Made by a program: the position numbers and the translations under genes
The notes under the pieces: model-generated
Told to the model about the DNA's origin: nothing
The model's input: only the letters and a program-made list of their open reading frames with translations
Database searches by the model: none
From: Gonium pectorale
Lineage: Eukaryota > Chlorophyta > Chlorophyceae > Chlamydomonadales > Volvocaceae
Direction of reading: 5' to 3'
DNA length: 64,000 nucleotides
Assembly (NCBI GenBank): GCA_001584585.1
Contig: LSYV01000029.1
Coordinates: 75,624-139,623, forward strand
Shown: piece by piece, positions 1-12,512 of the stretch
How positions within the stretch are numbered: the stretch's first letter is position 1
Layout: every line of letters starts with the position of its first letter

Positions 1-177
1 CCCGACTCGAACCAGCCCCTCCCAAGTAGGCAAGCAACCTCCCCCCCAGCCTGCTGCCCCTCGACCTGCCCGACCTGCAAGATCGACGCCGCTGATCCTG
101 CGAACCTCTCTCCTCTAACAAACCTTGCCGCGCATGGCACACGCATATTCTTGCCGCGCCGCACGACCTGCCCAGGA

Positions 178-3100
178 TTATGCAGCACATCTGCCGTATG
201 CCGTACCCTGCCGTACACGCACCTGCTCCTGTACCAGCAGCAGCGCCTTGACGAGCTCGGCAGCAGCGGGCCGCCGCTCCGGAACCGAGTCCCAGCACTG
301 CCGTACGAGGCGATCCAGCTTGCGCAGTCGGCGGCCGGCTGGGACGTCACCCATGTCGGGCCGCTCGCGGTGCATGGTCACCCTTTGCAAGCGCAACAAG
401 GGCCACAAGACACAGCTCGAATACAATTCACCGAAGAAGCACAGAAAGGACACGGATTCTCAGCCAGAGGTGGGCTATAAGAGCTGAGGTCTGGCTAACT
501 GTGGGGGGCGACTGTGCTAGCAGCGAAGGGCGGGTGGCCACACAGGCGTGCGCTGTGGGTGAGCATGCCGTGCCATTATGCCGGCACTGCCCCGCCCTGC
601 TCGCCGCAAACCTCCCCTCCCGCGACCGTCACACAGGCCCCGTGCCCACCAACCAACGAGCATCCGCCTCCTCACAGCTCGTTCAGCCTTGCCGTACCGC
701 GGTTCGGTGCCCCGTGTTGCGCCCCATTGCCCCCTTCATCCCATCACAGCCCCCACCGCCAGCTGGCCGCTCACCGGACCGCAATGACGACCATGGGCAT
801 CCCCTGGTGCGACGCAGACGGCGAGCGGTGGAGATGGGATGGGGCCGGGCCGGGAGTCGGTCGGTCGGGTGCGGATTCCATTGGGTACTCTAGGGGCGCC
901 GGGGCCGGGTGGCCTGCGGCCCGGCAAGGCCAAGCACAGCCCAGTGCCGCCACGCCCTTTCCCTGGCGGGTACATACGTACCCCGGCCCCCACCACCCGC
1001 GTACACAATTCCAGTGCCAGATGCGCCACCCCGCCCCCCCTTCATCCGCCTTCACCCCTCACCCGCTTGCCACGCCCCGTTCACACCACCAAGCCGGAAT
1101 ACCAGACGGAAGGTGCACCCGCTGGGCGAAGGAACGACCCACGGGCCGGCCACGCACCTCCCAGGGCCGCTTCCCGGACAGCATGGCCCACAGCAGCACG
1201 CCAAAGCTGTAGACTGCGCGGACCGCGGCAGCAATGGCGCCGGGGAGAAGGGGCCGGGGACGGGTCGTCAGCGGTGCCGAGGGGTGAGAGGCAAGCGCGA
1301 GTCATGGCTACGGGGGCCGGCGACAGGCGTGACTCAAGAATGGATCTTGGTTTTACAGCATACGTATTGTATCGGTGCATGCGCAACGGCCGGCCTTAAA
1401 GCCCCGCGTACCTCACAGTTCCCCAACAGGCAAGCGTTGCAGCAGCCGGGCGGTGCCCGCACCAAACAAACAAACACGGGTTTGCATTGAAGTGGCGAGT
1501 GCGGGTGGGCGCCTGGGCGACTGCTTTCAAACTGCACGACTCCAGCAACGGTGCGTCTAGTCCCGGGTGCAAGGAGTGATGCTGGCTCCCGGGATTACGG
1601 CGTCGGGAACGAAGCATCCACTCGCTCACCATCGACCTTGTTGGTGACGATGTTGTTCGTCACCGCGTAGAGCTCTGTGGGGACGGGCAAGGGCAAGGGC
1701 AAGGAGTAGGAGCCTACTGAACAGCAACACCAACCGAGCAGCGCCCGTCACCGCCCCGCCCCCTATGCATCTACATACACGGCGCAAGTGACCTTCTCAC
1801 GTAGCCAAACCTCGCCCTCACGTCGCAGCTCCCGGCAATGCTCGCAGCAAAAGGTTGTGCCTCAACCCCCCAACTCCCGCCTGTGCACCCGTGCAGAGCG
1901 TCGACTGCCGCAACGCCGCAACGCACCCACCTGGGGCCATGAACTCGGGCGTCCCCACCTCGGGGTTGGCCGTCGCGACCGCGACCGTGTCGCGCAGCCG
2001 TGAGAAGCCAAAGTCCTGCACCGTGAAAGATCAGCAAGCAAGGAGCTGGAGGCAGTCATGCGGGGCCAGGAAGTCGGGCGGCCGTTTCGCCTCGGGAGCT
2101 GCCTAACGTTGACCAGTACGGATCGCACGCAGCACATTCACGTACGGTGCACAATGGACGGATGATGCCGTCGTACCGCCACTAGCCGCCGCCGCGGGCG
2201 CCGGCGTCACCGCAGGCAACCTGTAACCTGTCACCTGCCACGGCGCCAGTCCCCAGTCCCCTGGGTGCTCACCGCCAACTTGGCCACCATGTTGGGGCCG
2301 CCCGGGTGGTTGACCAACACGTTGCTGCGGGGGGCGGGAGCGGGCAGGAGGGGGAGGGGCAGGGCAGCTTCCCGCGACTCAGCTTGTGCACAGCGTAGCC
2401 ACAGACACAGACACAGGCACAGACACAGGCCAGGAAGCTGGCATGGTACAGTGGCATGCCCACGTCCGTTGGAGGGACGGGCGACTGCTCAGACCGAAGG
2501 GGGGCTGAAGCGGGAATGCGAGAGTCGGGAACTAACAACCGACAGCTTAGCAGTACAAGTAGGGTGTGGGGTGGTGCACGCGAGGACGCGGTTCGATTGA
2601 CTGACGAGATTCCAAGATACCAGTCCCACAAGACCGGTGCCCACATCGTTGGTGTTGGCATACGCTGAGTCCCCCCCACCCGCGGACTCACGCCGGCTTG
2701 AGATCGCGGTGCACAACAGTGGGGTGCAGATACTCGAGGCCCCGGGCCACGTCCAGCGCAATGGACAGGACCTGCCGCGACCGCAGGTTGGGCATGGGAG
2801 GGTAGGGGGGCGATACCGGGGTAGTGGACACAGTGCGCCAGGGGTCCCTGGGTTTACACATGGGCAAAGCACGGCACCCCTCGTGTGTTTCGTATGCGTA
2901 ATATCGTGCTTAAATAGTTATGCACAAGGACAGCGAGCGAAAGGATAGTCGGCAGACCAGGCACCCTCAGCCCAACCTAACCCGCTCAGTATCCCGCTAA
3001 GACCTTGACGCTGGGGGTGCTGGCACCCCTCGCACGTGCTGTGGCGGGGCCAGAGGCGACCCATGGGTCGAGGGTCGTGCGTGCTGTGGCAGGCCAGAGG

Positions 3101-6100
3101 AGACCCATGGGTCGCGGGTCGGGCGTGCTGTTGCGGGCCAGAGGAGACCCACGGGTCGTCGCACCTGCTCCATGGGCAACAGCTGCCCGGGCCGTCCGTA
3201 CAGCAGCTTGTCCAGGCTGGTCTCGCAGCGCTCCATGACCAGACACAGCCGCGGCGGCGTGAGGCAGGCCGCCAGCAGGTTCACGATGTTGGGGTGGTGG
3301 CAGCGGCTCAGCACCGCCACCTCCTGCGTTAGCGCCGCCGCCAGATGCGCCACCACGGTCCCCATGGCCCCCGCCCGCCCCGCCTCTGCGCCGGGCCTGC
3401 CTCGCCCTGCGCCTCCGCCTCCGCCCTGGGCCTCTACCACTCCGCGGTCCTTGTCACAGGCGTGTGGGCCTGTGGGCGTGCGGGCGTGTGGGCGTGTGGG
3501 CTGCTGTCTGCGCTGCACTCCCTCGCCCTCGCCACTGCATCCACACCGTCGCCTCCAGCACCCGCTTGGTTGTCCTTACCCTCACCCGTGTCCTCATCCA
3601 TTTCCTTACCCGTATCCTCAAGATTGCGTTTGGCAGCAACCTCGTCATCCGACGCCAGGCGGCCGCCGGGTTTGGCGCCTTGGGCCAGTTTTGCTGTTGC
3701 TGTCGCCGCATCCGCGGGCAGGCCCCACGTGTCGAGGGACAGGTCCAGGATGAGCTTCACCGCTACGATCTGGCCTTGGTACAGCCCCTCCACCACCCGC
3801 CCGAAGCCGCCCTTGCCAAGGACCGTTGGCAGCAGCGTCACCTCGCCGGCGGGGCCGGGCCGCACGTCTAGCGGCACGTCGGCACGTGGCGGCGTGAGTG
3901 AGCTGATGACGGCGGCAGAGGCGGAGGCGGAGGCGGAGGCGAAGGGAGCCGGCCGAGGGACGGCGGGCGAGGCGCCGAACACGGCTGCGGGCGAATGACG
4001 GTGGGAGCAGGTCATGAGCACAGCAGCGGCAGCAACGCGTGGATGGGCAGCGGGCAATGAAGCTGTTCATGGCTGTTTATTGCCTTGCGTCTGCTGGCGA
4101 GCTTAACGGTTGATAAAGGGACGCGGGTCCACTGCTGTCGCCGCAGCCATCACCGCAACCGCCGCACTGCCCCGTTGCCCGACCCCGCCTTACCCGGTGA
4201 GGGTGCAGCCGCTGCGGCCCTCCCCGTCCCTTCATCTGCCACCGTTACTGTAATGAAGGGCGCGGGTACCACGTCCTCTGACGGCACCGGTGAGAAGTCT
4301 AACTGGGTGGTGGTGGAGGCAGTCTCACGCCCCATTCCCGCGCTCCTGCTGGGTTGTTGTTAAGGGGTTCCCGGGCGGGCGGCAATGAACATATCTCATC
4401 CCAATCCAACTAAAGCACGGCCTCGTTAACAACAGCGCGGCGCGCTGGTGCGGCTCGTGTAACCGCTCTCGCTCGTAGCGCAGGGCAGCGGCACGTAGGG
4501 CGTTTCGTCACCCCCCTGCCTCTTGTGAACATTTCCGAAATCACTCCACACGACCCCGTGCGGGCGTGTCGAACGAAGGCAGCGACAGCATGTCATGTCA
4601 CATCATGGATGGCGTGGTACGGTACGGAACGCCACGGTACGGCACGCACGTCTCGCATCCCACACGGGACTCTCCCTTTTGCCCAGCCTGCCCGTGACCA
4701 TGCCAGCGCGTGCTTTCCGCCTGTGCAGCCGCCACCCGCCCCCACCTGCACTGCTCCCGGGCCACCACGTGCTGCCCCGCCTTTGCGGCAACCCCCGTGG
4801 TCCCATGCGCGCCAGAGCAGCGGCCGCTGTCTGTCTTCTCCTTGAGCGGCGCGTGCGCCCCCGGGCGAGCCTCGTGCCCCGCCGCCGTCAGCCCCCTTCG
4901 ACGGCGGCGTAGCGCGACGACGCCTAGTGTGACCGCTGCGGCGACCAGCGCGGCGCCTGCAACCAGCCAGCATAGCCGGGAGTCAGTCTGGGATGAGGAA
5001 GCTTACGGGGCGCTGAACACGACGGCACAGCTCTGTTGTGGACCAGGGCGGGGCGCTGGCAGGGGTGTGCCCTGCCTGGTCCGAGTCTTGAACTCCGCCT
5101 CAGTGCTTCAATGCAGCCACGATTCCGCCTGGGCCTCAGCAGTACATCACACCTCCGGCGCGAAAGTGGACGGTGTGTGCGCCGGACCCGAAATGCAGAT
5201 ATGTACGTAGCGGAGGGCGGCCCCAGCGTACCATACGCCCCGTCCCGCCCGCCCGCGGGCGCACCACGCACCTCGCATTCGCCCTGCAGCATGCCGCACT
5301 CACCTCCCAGCAGGCCTCCCAGCAAGGACCCCAACAGCGCGCTGCCAGGCCCTTCACCGCTGCTGCTACCATCCCCACCGCCGCCCCCGCCCAGAGCCAC
5401 CCCTCGGCCCGGTGCGGGCGGTGGGGCCTCCGGCTGCCGACTAGACGGGCCGCCGCTGCTGCCCAGCGATGAGCCCCCTGACGGGGCGAGCTCTGCGCTG
5501 TCTCGTTTGGCGGTCGCGACCATGCAGCCGAGCGTTCCCAGCTCCTCCACGCATGCGTACGACACCTCGGCTGCGCAGACGTAGGTTGTGTTGACGGCAT
5601 GGCCACCATATCCCTTGTACACCTGTTATGTGAATATGCGTGTGTTGGGGAATGCAAGCGGCGTGTTCAAGGCCATGTGATGTGTGCATACGTCGCACGC
5701 CTGCAGTCGTGAACGCGGGTAACAACGCGAGCAGCACATACGTGTAACACATACATACATACATACATACATACATACGTGTACCAAAAGCATGCCTACG
5801 CACCTGTTTCTGGTTGGCGTCAAGGTCAAACGCCATGACTGCAATGTCTTCAAGTAAGCCGAACTGCTGCCAGCAGCGCCGCTCCAACGGGACGACGCTG
5901 GCGGCTTCGGAGCCGGACAGCAGCAGGCTGCTGCTTGTGTTCACGCAGCCGGGCTGTGGCAGTCCGGCGGCGTAGCGCTGCGTGCCTGCTCACAGGGTGG
6001 GTGCGGCATGGCTTGGGCTGATCTATAGATACGCAGGCAGGCAGGCAGGCAGGCAGGCAGGCGACGGTCGGGATTATGCCGTACCCGGAAGCCATGGGGG

Positions 6101-7822
6101 ACGTGGTGTTATTGTCGCGACCTGCAGTTGCGGCGCAAGGGAGCAAATGAAGCAACCAACGGTGCCGCGTTTAACTCGCGCGCTTGGCAGCAGCAACATC
6201 GAATAGTGCTGGCTACTCTCCGGCGGCCCGTGGCCCAGCCACCCGCCTTGCCACTGCCTTGCCCACTTTCAGACGGGATTAGAGCTGGGAGACACAAGAT
6301 GGCCGTCGATGCAGGCACAGATCGCTCATCAGTGCTGACGGAGGCGATCCAGTCCGAAGGAGTAGTCTGAGGACATCCAGAGCTGGGCACGCGCGAGGTG
6401 CCCCAGCGGGCTGCACGCGGGACCATTCGCCGCAGACACACAGGCAGACGCTGGCGGGCGCATGGGCCTTGCGGCACTTGCCTGCGCTTGCAGGTCAGCT
6501 GGGTAGCACCGATCTGCGGGCGGGCGGACGCCCGTATGCGCAGCGAGGGGGCGTGTACTTACGTCAACAGCGCAACTTATGCCAACAGCGCACGCAAGAC
6601 ACACTTTGGGTCAGCGAGTAGCGAGGAAGAGAAACCTTGACCTCGGCCCGTCGACCCTCTGCCCGAGGGTCGAGTGAGGGGCGTGCGTGTGCCTGGGGAG
6701 GGCCGCCTGGGCGGCTTGGTGCTGGAGGCGACCACGGAAACCGACAGAAGACTCGTATCGTTGCTAGGGGACAGCCAACGACCCTCCTAGCAACCAAAGA
6801 CCCACGCACACCCCTCCCCCCTGCTGCACTTCAACCCCTCCCCTGCAAACCCAGACCCTCTCTCTTCGCTTCCTTCATCCGCCGGTGGTCATGAAGCACC
6901 CAGCCCCACCCCGCTTTACAGGATATACAGTCACAAAGTCGGCCATGTGGCGAGCAGTTATGATGCAAGAACGTATGGCTGTACGGCTGAGCGGCTGTAC
7001 GAGTCCACGTAGGCACCGGTACTCACCGAGGGCGGCAAGACCGTCGAAGACTTCAAGGGTGGCCACTTGGCCGGGAAGGGAGCTGGCCATCAGGGCCAGC
7101 TGCGGGGCGATATTGAAGTCGCTCCAGGGGGCTGTGAACTTGACCATGGCGACACTGCGGAGGCTCAGCGTCAGATCCGCGCCGAGCCGAATCTGGGGGA
7201 GGGGGCGGGCACCAGTATGCAGTCACCGAGGGACCAGCGCCCGGCAGCAGGGCGCGGGGAAAACGTGCGCGTGCCTCGCAACATACGCCTAGCCCATCAA
7301 CAGCCTAGTAGGAAAGCATTCTTGCCGTTGCAGGCTCAACATCAAGCCGCTCACGTAAACGTTGCTTGCCTGGCCGATGTAAGGGCTCGCCAACGCGCAC
7401 CTGCCCCATTCCCTACTTCCACCCCCACGCACTTTCTCGCGGAGGTACCCGAAGTCCAGGACTGGAAGTCTGCCGGCGAGCGCCACTGAGCTGCGGTTAC
7501 CCTCAATCGACACGCTGCGCGACAGGGGTATGGGTGTGACATACCCCTCCCAGTCGCTTTCGCGCAGAGCCAGGTCTGTTTGAAGTATTAACGTATTGAC
7601 GTCTGGATCTGCCAGGGCTGAGACGAAGTCTGCAGTGATTGGGAAAGACGAGCCCAAAGAGGTGAGTAGGCCCTGAGTTTTTACCGCGCTAGAGCAATTC
7701 CAGCCCATACCTTGACCAGAGCTCACCACAAGGGCTTTGCCATGTGCGAGACGCCCGGAAATGCAGGCCAGCGCTACCACTAAAGCCGCTACGTTACAAG
7801 CAAAACGACACGGATAGAACAT
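178..7822 (-). CDS. Receptor-like TKL protein kinase (multi-exon)
   Basis: Predicted single-pass membrane Ser/Thr or dual-specificity kinase of the large volvocine TKL group. The start at 7822 opens a signal peptide (MFYPCRFACNVAALVVALAC). Ectodomain exons: 7822-7433, 7369 to ~7290, ~7187-7027, 5953-5804 (GCVNTS, RRCWQQFG) and 5622-5272 (NTTYVCAAEVSYACVEELG). The exon beginning at 4987 holds the membrane segment (WLVAGAALVAAAVTLGVVAL) followed by an Arg cluster. The kinase domain has GKGGFGRV and VAVKL (~3.8 kb), an alpha-C Glu (LTQEVAVLSRC, ~3.3 kb), HRDLKP (2771-2692), NVLVNHPGG (2324-2273), DFGFSRL and EFMAP (2015-1931), a 45-nt exon supplying the APE Glu (1674-1630), VYSFGVLLWAML (1213-1158), and a last exon with RQCWDSVPERRP ending at a TAA (178-180). 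Phases agree across these kinase exons. Unresolved parts are an ectodomain stretch at 6.0-6.9 kb, the juxtamembrane exons at 4.0-4.7 kb, and a likely small exon between 1158 and ~410. Family assignment is firm; ligand and substrates are unknown. Confidence 0.82.
2400..2432. repeat. CACAGA/CACAGG simple repeat
   Basis: Short run of imperfect CACAGA hexamers in an intron of the receptor-like kinase gene. No function is visible. Confidence 0.7.
3035..3168. repeat. Three ~45-bp tandem units in a kinase intron
   Basis: Three imperfect direct copies start at about 3035, 3080 and 3124. Each runs from a CGTGCTGTGG-like start through a (C/G)GACCCA(T/C)GGGTCG core. They lie just downstream (in gene sense) of the exon that ends at 3165 and look like a minisatellite. 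Confidence 0.75.
5749..5778. repeat. (ACAT)n microsatellite
   Basis: Seven-plus perfect ACAT repeats in the intron between the two Cys-containing ectodomain exons of the kinase gene. Confidence 0.95.
6034..6062. repeat. (CAGG)n microsatellite
   Basis: Seven perfect CAGG repeats in the kinase ectodomain intron region. Confidence 0.95.
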
Positions 7823-9712
7823 TGGCGCTCTGCGCGGCCGCTTCAAGCCGACAGTCATGTATGATGTGCATTCAGGTTTCTCGGGGATTCGCTCAGCATT
7901 CATGCGTCGTCTACCATTAAAGAATGGCGATTCAGGGGTCACGGCGATTACACAGTAGCGCCAGTTAATCACAATTACTCCACGGTACGTCACGTTTGTC
8001 ATCCAGCAGAACAGCCTTCCTTGTACGTGGCATGCGTACGCTGCAAGTAGGCGATATCTACCTACGGATGAGGAGGACAGTACGGGTGTCGTCTTACGGC
8101 AAGCGGGTGCGCCCAATCAAGTGAATCAATCCAATCAGGAGGCTTCCTACCCTCACGGAAGGGAGGTGGCGGTCTACGGCGGCCTCTTCGTAAATGGAGG
8201 CGTCTGGATGCAGAACGGGCCGCCAGGTTGCCACAACACATGCACTCTCCCCTGCATGCACTTATTGCTCGACACTGCCGTGTTGCGTTGCAGCAGATAC
8301 GATGCTACAATGGTCCAGTCTGAGCCCTTGTGCAATCCGCACGGAGCCAACCTATGACCCGCACTCTGCTCCGGGCCGCTCCCCTACCGAAACCCGCCTA
8401 CCTCCCACTCAATGCCCCATGTTGGCTCGCCCATAGCCACGCCCATAGCATGGGCGAAGACATAGCGGTTGACCAAAAGCAGGAAGGTTGCCGTAAATAA
8501 AAATTCGTCGCGGCTCCCAGTCAGAGAGTAGGAGGAGTGCGGCTTACGAGCGTAAGCAATAGACATGCGAAGTGCGTAAGGCTGTGAGTGGAAAACAGCA
8601 AGTAAACGCTGCTGGGCAATGTTTGCAATACAAGCACCGCGAAGTTAACGGCTTTTGCATGCAAGCAGTAGAATAGCAAAGGATAAATAGCAACGATCAG
8701 GAAACAGGGAGTGATGGATAAGGAGTGAGGTCGCTGGGGAACCCAAGACGCTTGAGGATTGGAAAAATAGAGACGTAAGGAAATCATTGATGCATCCACA
8801 AGCGTGAGCAAGGCACATGTGCGTAGCATGAGGAGCGCAATTCGTACCCCAATTATGTTGTGTATGCTACTGAACGTTCCTGTCTGAACGTGCACTTCAA
8901 TCGTGTGGCAGCGTATCGGTATTATGAAGAAGCGAAGGTGCAGGCCTGCCTGCGGCTAGTTCTACCGGCACAACACGCAGTGCGCGGGGCGCACTCCCCG
9001 TTAGAAAGCGCAACCATACGCCACAAACCATGAACGAACGTACGCGCACGAGCATGCAGGCATGAACAACGCAACGCAGACGTTAACGTTCCTTGGCGCT
9101 GGTGTAGCACGGAACGGTTTGCAACGAAGGTCCATACCATACACACCCGGGAACTACCTATCCGATGCGTTGGCCTGGGTGGCCAGGAGAGACTAGGGAC
9201 CGTCGTCGCACCAGCAGCAGACCTGCTACTTGGAGTAATTCGGTGCCCTTCACAGATGAGCGCTGGGCCCCATGCGCGCGAAGTGGAGGACTTCGGCAGA
9301 CGGCATGACACTGCCCTGGCACTGTCATGCACGCTCATTGTAATGGTCACCACCCCGCACGCCCTCAGGCCATGAGCAGCCTAGCCCATGTACTTAACGC
9401 CACGCCTTGCAACCCAGCCACCAGCTCCTTCCGCCATACGAAGCACAAACCGCCTTCACATCTTTCACGAATGTGGGGGAATGTGCAGCACTTAACGGCG
9501 CAAGCCTCCCTTTCCTACGAAAAAAGAGAAACCTGCATAGAAAGAGGGAGCCCGCTACGACACAAGTGCCGTCCTGCTCCTCTTTGGGGCGAGCCATATG
9601 TTCTGCGGCTAGCAGATGGGTTTATGTTGCACTAGTAGCAGGAAGTGCTACCGCAGTTTCAGTAATCGCAACCAACACAACTCGCAAACGCGCTGTTGAT
9701 CCCGAGCAAAAG

Positions 9713-9767
9713 TTTTTGGGCGGAGCCCCCGCCGCGAAGCGGCATTGGGGCGGCGGAGCCCCGTGGG
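9713..9767. repeat. GC-rich palindromic repeat, copy 1
   Basis: The unit begins with TTTTTGGGCGGAGCCCC, continues with a CCGCCGCGAAGCGGC core and ends with GGCGGCGGAGCCCCGTGGG. It contains internal inverted symmetry (GGGGCTCCGCC against GGCGGAGCCCC). A near-identical copy lies at 9992-10045. Such sequences are typical of dispersed repeats in algal genomes; no family can be named. Confidence 0.8.
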
Positions 9768-9991
9768 GTGCGCTATATGTGCGACAAGATCCAAGTTCCA
9801 CACATGGGCGGGCGGGGCGCCCCGAGACTAGAAACCGCTGGCCGCCGATGGACTGGCAACATTGTCGACCGCATCGCTCGCCGGGACCTCGAAGGCTCGA
9901 TGGCCCGAGGCCCGTACTCGGCGCCCTGCTGGAAACATCAGACCCCCGGGTGTGTAGGACCGTAGAGGCTGCCTTCCCTGCTTCAGTTTCC

Positions 9992-10045
9992 TTTTTGGGC
10001 GGAGCCCCCGCCGCGAAGCGGCTTGGGGCGGCGGAGCCCCGTGGG
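9992..10045. repeat. GC-rich palindromic repeat, copy 2
   Basis: Direct-orientation copy of the 9713-9767 unit, differing by a one-base length change in the middle. A short inverse-complement fragment (CACGGGGCTCCGCCC) appears again at about 10884-10898. Confidence 0.8.
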
Positions 10046-12512
10046 AGCCCCGTCTCCGCCGCATCCGCTGCCATAAACCGCCCCCGACCCCTCCCAAACC
10101 GGCGCCGTCATATCCGCCTCAAGCACGCCCCACCCCTCCTAAGCCGTGAACGTCGCGTCTGCCGCCGCCTCAAGCAGCTCAAACCCCTCCCCATCCGGCA
10201 CCGTGACCTCCGTCACCGCCAGAAAAATCCCCCCAATCCCTACCTGGCCGGCGCCGTCACCTCTGCAAACCACCTAAAGCAGCCCCTACCCACTGCAGCC
10301 GCCTTCAGCAGCCTAGCAGGGTAGAGGATCGTCCGTTCGTCCGTGCGTCCGGACCAAACTCCCTCCCACGCTTAACCAATCAGTTCAATCTCATACTAAT
10401 AGTATTCCTTATATGTGTGTAGAGTTTCATAGCCGTTGGCTGGCATTTGGCGATGGTCAACGCGTCCATTGGCTGGTCAGCACTGGAAAGCTGCCCCACC
10501 CAAACAACACCAACTGCGCCGGGATAAAGCCACGACTATACCGTAAGATATGCACATACTGCTGCTATGTGCCCGGTCTCTGAGTTGCTTGCTGGCGCTC
10601 ACAATCCTCGCAACCATGTCAACTCATGGACCCGGCACGGTTCCGACTAAGACACAAGCCAAGCGGGCCTTCTCTAACGAGCGTTGGTGCCCGTTTGCGG
10701 ACAAGCACTGGGGTTCATGACGCGTTGACACGGTTGTGGCTCTCTTTTCTCGCTCCCCTACCCCGTAGGCGGGTGTGTGCGGGTGCGGGTCCTGTCAAGT
10801 AAACCGGTTGCCCCTGCCCCTGCATCCCCTGTGGTACACATACACGCTCCACCCTTCATGACCTAAATTCCCGGTACGGTCTCACGGGGCTCCGCCCTTT
10901 TCCAAGCTTCAAGGAAGCTTTCGACACTGCCCACGACATGTCGAAGATTAATTACGGAACAGAGAGCGCTCGCCCAGTCCCTGGCCCGCGCAAAGCGCTT
11001 CTGTAAGATAGCCTAGGCCAACCTAGCCTGCCGGCAAGCGGGTGTCTAGGACATTCCAAACCAGAGCCCAACGCGCCCACTGGGGCGCCCCTCCTCATCC
11101 AGGCCAGCCCGGCATACCCTGCCCTCTGGTCGCTCCCCGAGCCGCTGAGCAACTTTGGGCGCGGCGCCCCATGGGCTGCTGCGCCGGCGACGGCGGCCGA
11201 GCGCCTGGCTGCAGAAGACCATCGTCGCAGACATCGCTCTTGGTGGGCACGCCGCAGTGGCGACGGCGGAATATCGGTAGTCGCCGGCGCGGTTTTTCAG
11301 CAGTTCCTACAAGTTGGGCGCGACAGCGGCGTACAGCGGCGCCAGTTGGTTGCCTGGTCCCTTTGCATTCGCATATGATGTCGCGCAATTCCGGAAAGTA
11401 CAACGCAAAGGTGATACTCCTAAAGCAGGACGGAGCAAAGGCCCACCGAACTTTCCTGCGCCACGGGGCTGCGGACGGCGGCTTCGACGAAATGAGCCTG
11501 CTCGTGCCGGAAGAGATCGCCTCGCGCTTCTAGGACGGGAGACCATTGCGCACGAGGAGCGCGTGCAGGCGGTGGCGGCGGCGGCGGATGTGGCGGCCCC
11601 CCAGCATGTTTTTGACCTCACGCTGGGGCCGATTCACGAGGGGGGGGGAGCGAGGAATGGAGAAGGTGGAGGTGTGAGCGGATGAGGCGTTGGAGGAGGC
11701 AGCGCGGGATGGCCGGTACAGGCCGTAGACACAGCCCGTCTTGCTTTAGCGGGCGGCGATCACGATGCTGATGCTGGGCAGGCGGACGGGCTGTCTCATT
11801 CCCTCACGTACATGGGCATGCGCCATGCGCCGCACATTTGCAATGACGGACTGCGTGTGCTGGAGCCATACGTTCGTACGGCGGTGGAGGATGCAGGTAA
11901 ATAACGATCAAAAGTGGGTTATTTTCGGGCCGCTCGGCCCGCCGTATGTTGCGTGCAGGAGGCTTGCACGCATAGGGTTTGCGGGCATGGCGTTGGGGGG
12001 CTTCCCATCACACGTAGGTCGGGCTTTCTGATTGGAGTACGGTACATTATCCAGGGGAGAACTGCCAGCCTTGTTACCAAGCTTCTATGCATCCGCCGAG
12101 CTTGTACCAAACACGATACGTTAGCCACATTCGTTGACGGGATGACAGCGTACAAGAAAGGTCCAGATAGCCCCGGGTTCACAAAGAGCTCCCTGCGGCC
12201 GTTGCGTATAACATAGACAGCAGCAGGGGACAAGGGGCCGCACTGGTTGGGAGTGGAGGGACGCACTGGCGCACGGTAGCCATTGGCTGCGGGCTGGGTC
12301 CAACCCCAGCATGATGGTGCTGCCAGAGGTAGGATTTGGCACGCTCCGAAGGCATTGGTCGCGGAGCCAAAACCTGCTAACGGCCAGCTCATACATACCC
12401 TGCCATGCTGTATGTATAGGTTCAGCTGGTCATCTTGGAATACTCTTCTACAACGCACGTGACTCAGGACGCAGCTAGGTCTTCCACTGTGCGAGCACTT
12501 GGTCTCGCGAGC

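Larger units (their letters stand above)
7823..12512. other. Intergenic, no convincing gene
   Basis: The stretch lies between the start of the minus-strand kinase gene and the start of the plus-strand dihydropyrimidinase gene, so it should contain both promoters; I cannot place a TATA box with confidence. It holds a less GC-rich segment (about 8.4-8.9 kb) with a hydrophobic 124-codon minus ORF lacking any family resemblance, paired palindromic repeats at 9.7-10.05 kb, and short plus-strand coding-like fragments at about 11.5-11.65 and 11.78-11.90 kb (such as YVRTAVEDAGK before a TAA) that I could not identify or join into a gene. Confidence 0.6.

Noticed and set aside
2217..2236. ACCTGTAACCTGTCACC as another LINE tail
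   Set aside because: Only the tail-like motif is present. No adjacent LINE 3' UTR sequence (CGTCAAAGCCGG, GAATTGCGAATATT) is found, so it is probably coincidental.
8521..8895. Hydrophobic 124-codon minus ORF in a less GC-rich segment
   Set aside because: No family resemblance, no spliced partner, and the hydrophobicity follows from base composition.
9407..10324. 305-codon plus ORF
   Set aside because: It reads straight through both palindromic repeats and has no coherent domain; treated as a chance ORF in repeat-rich DNA.
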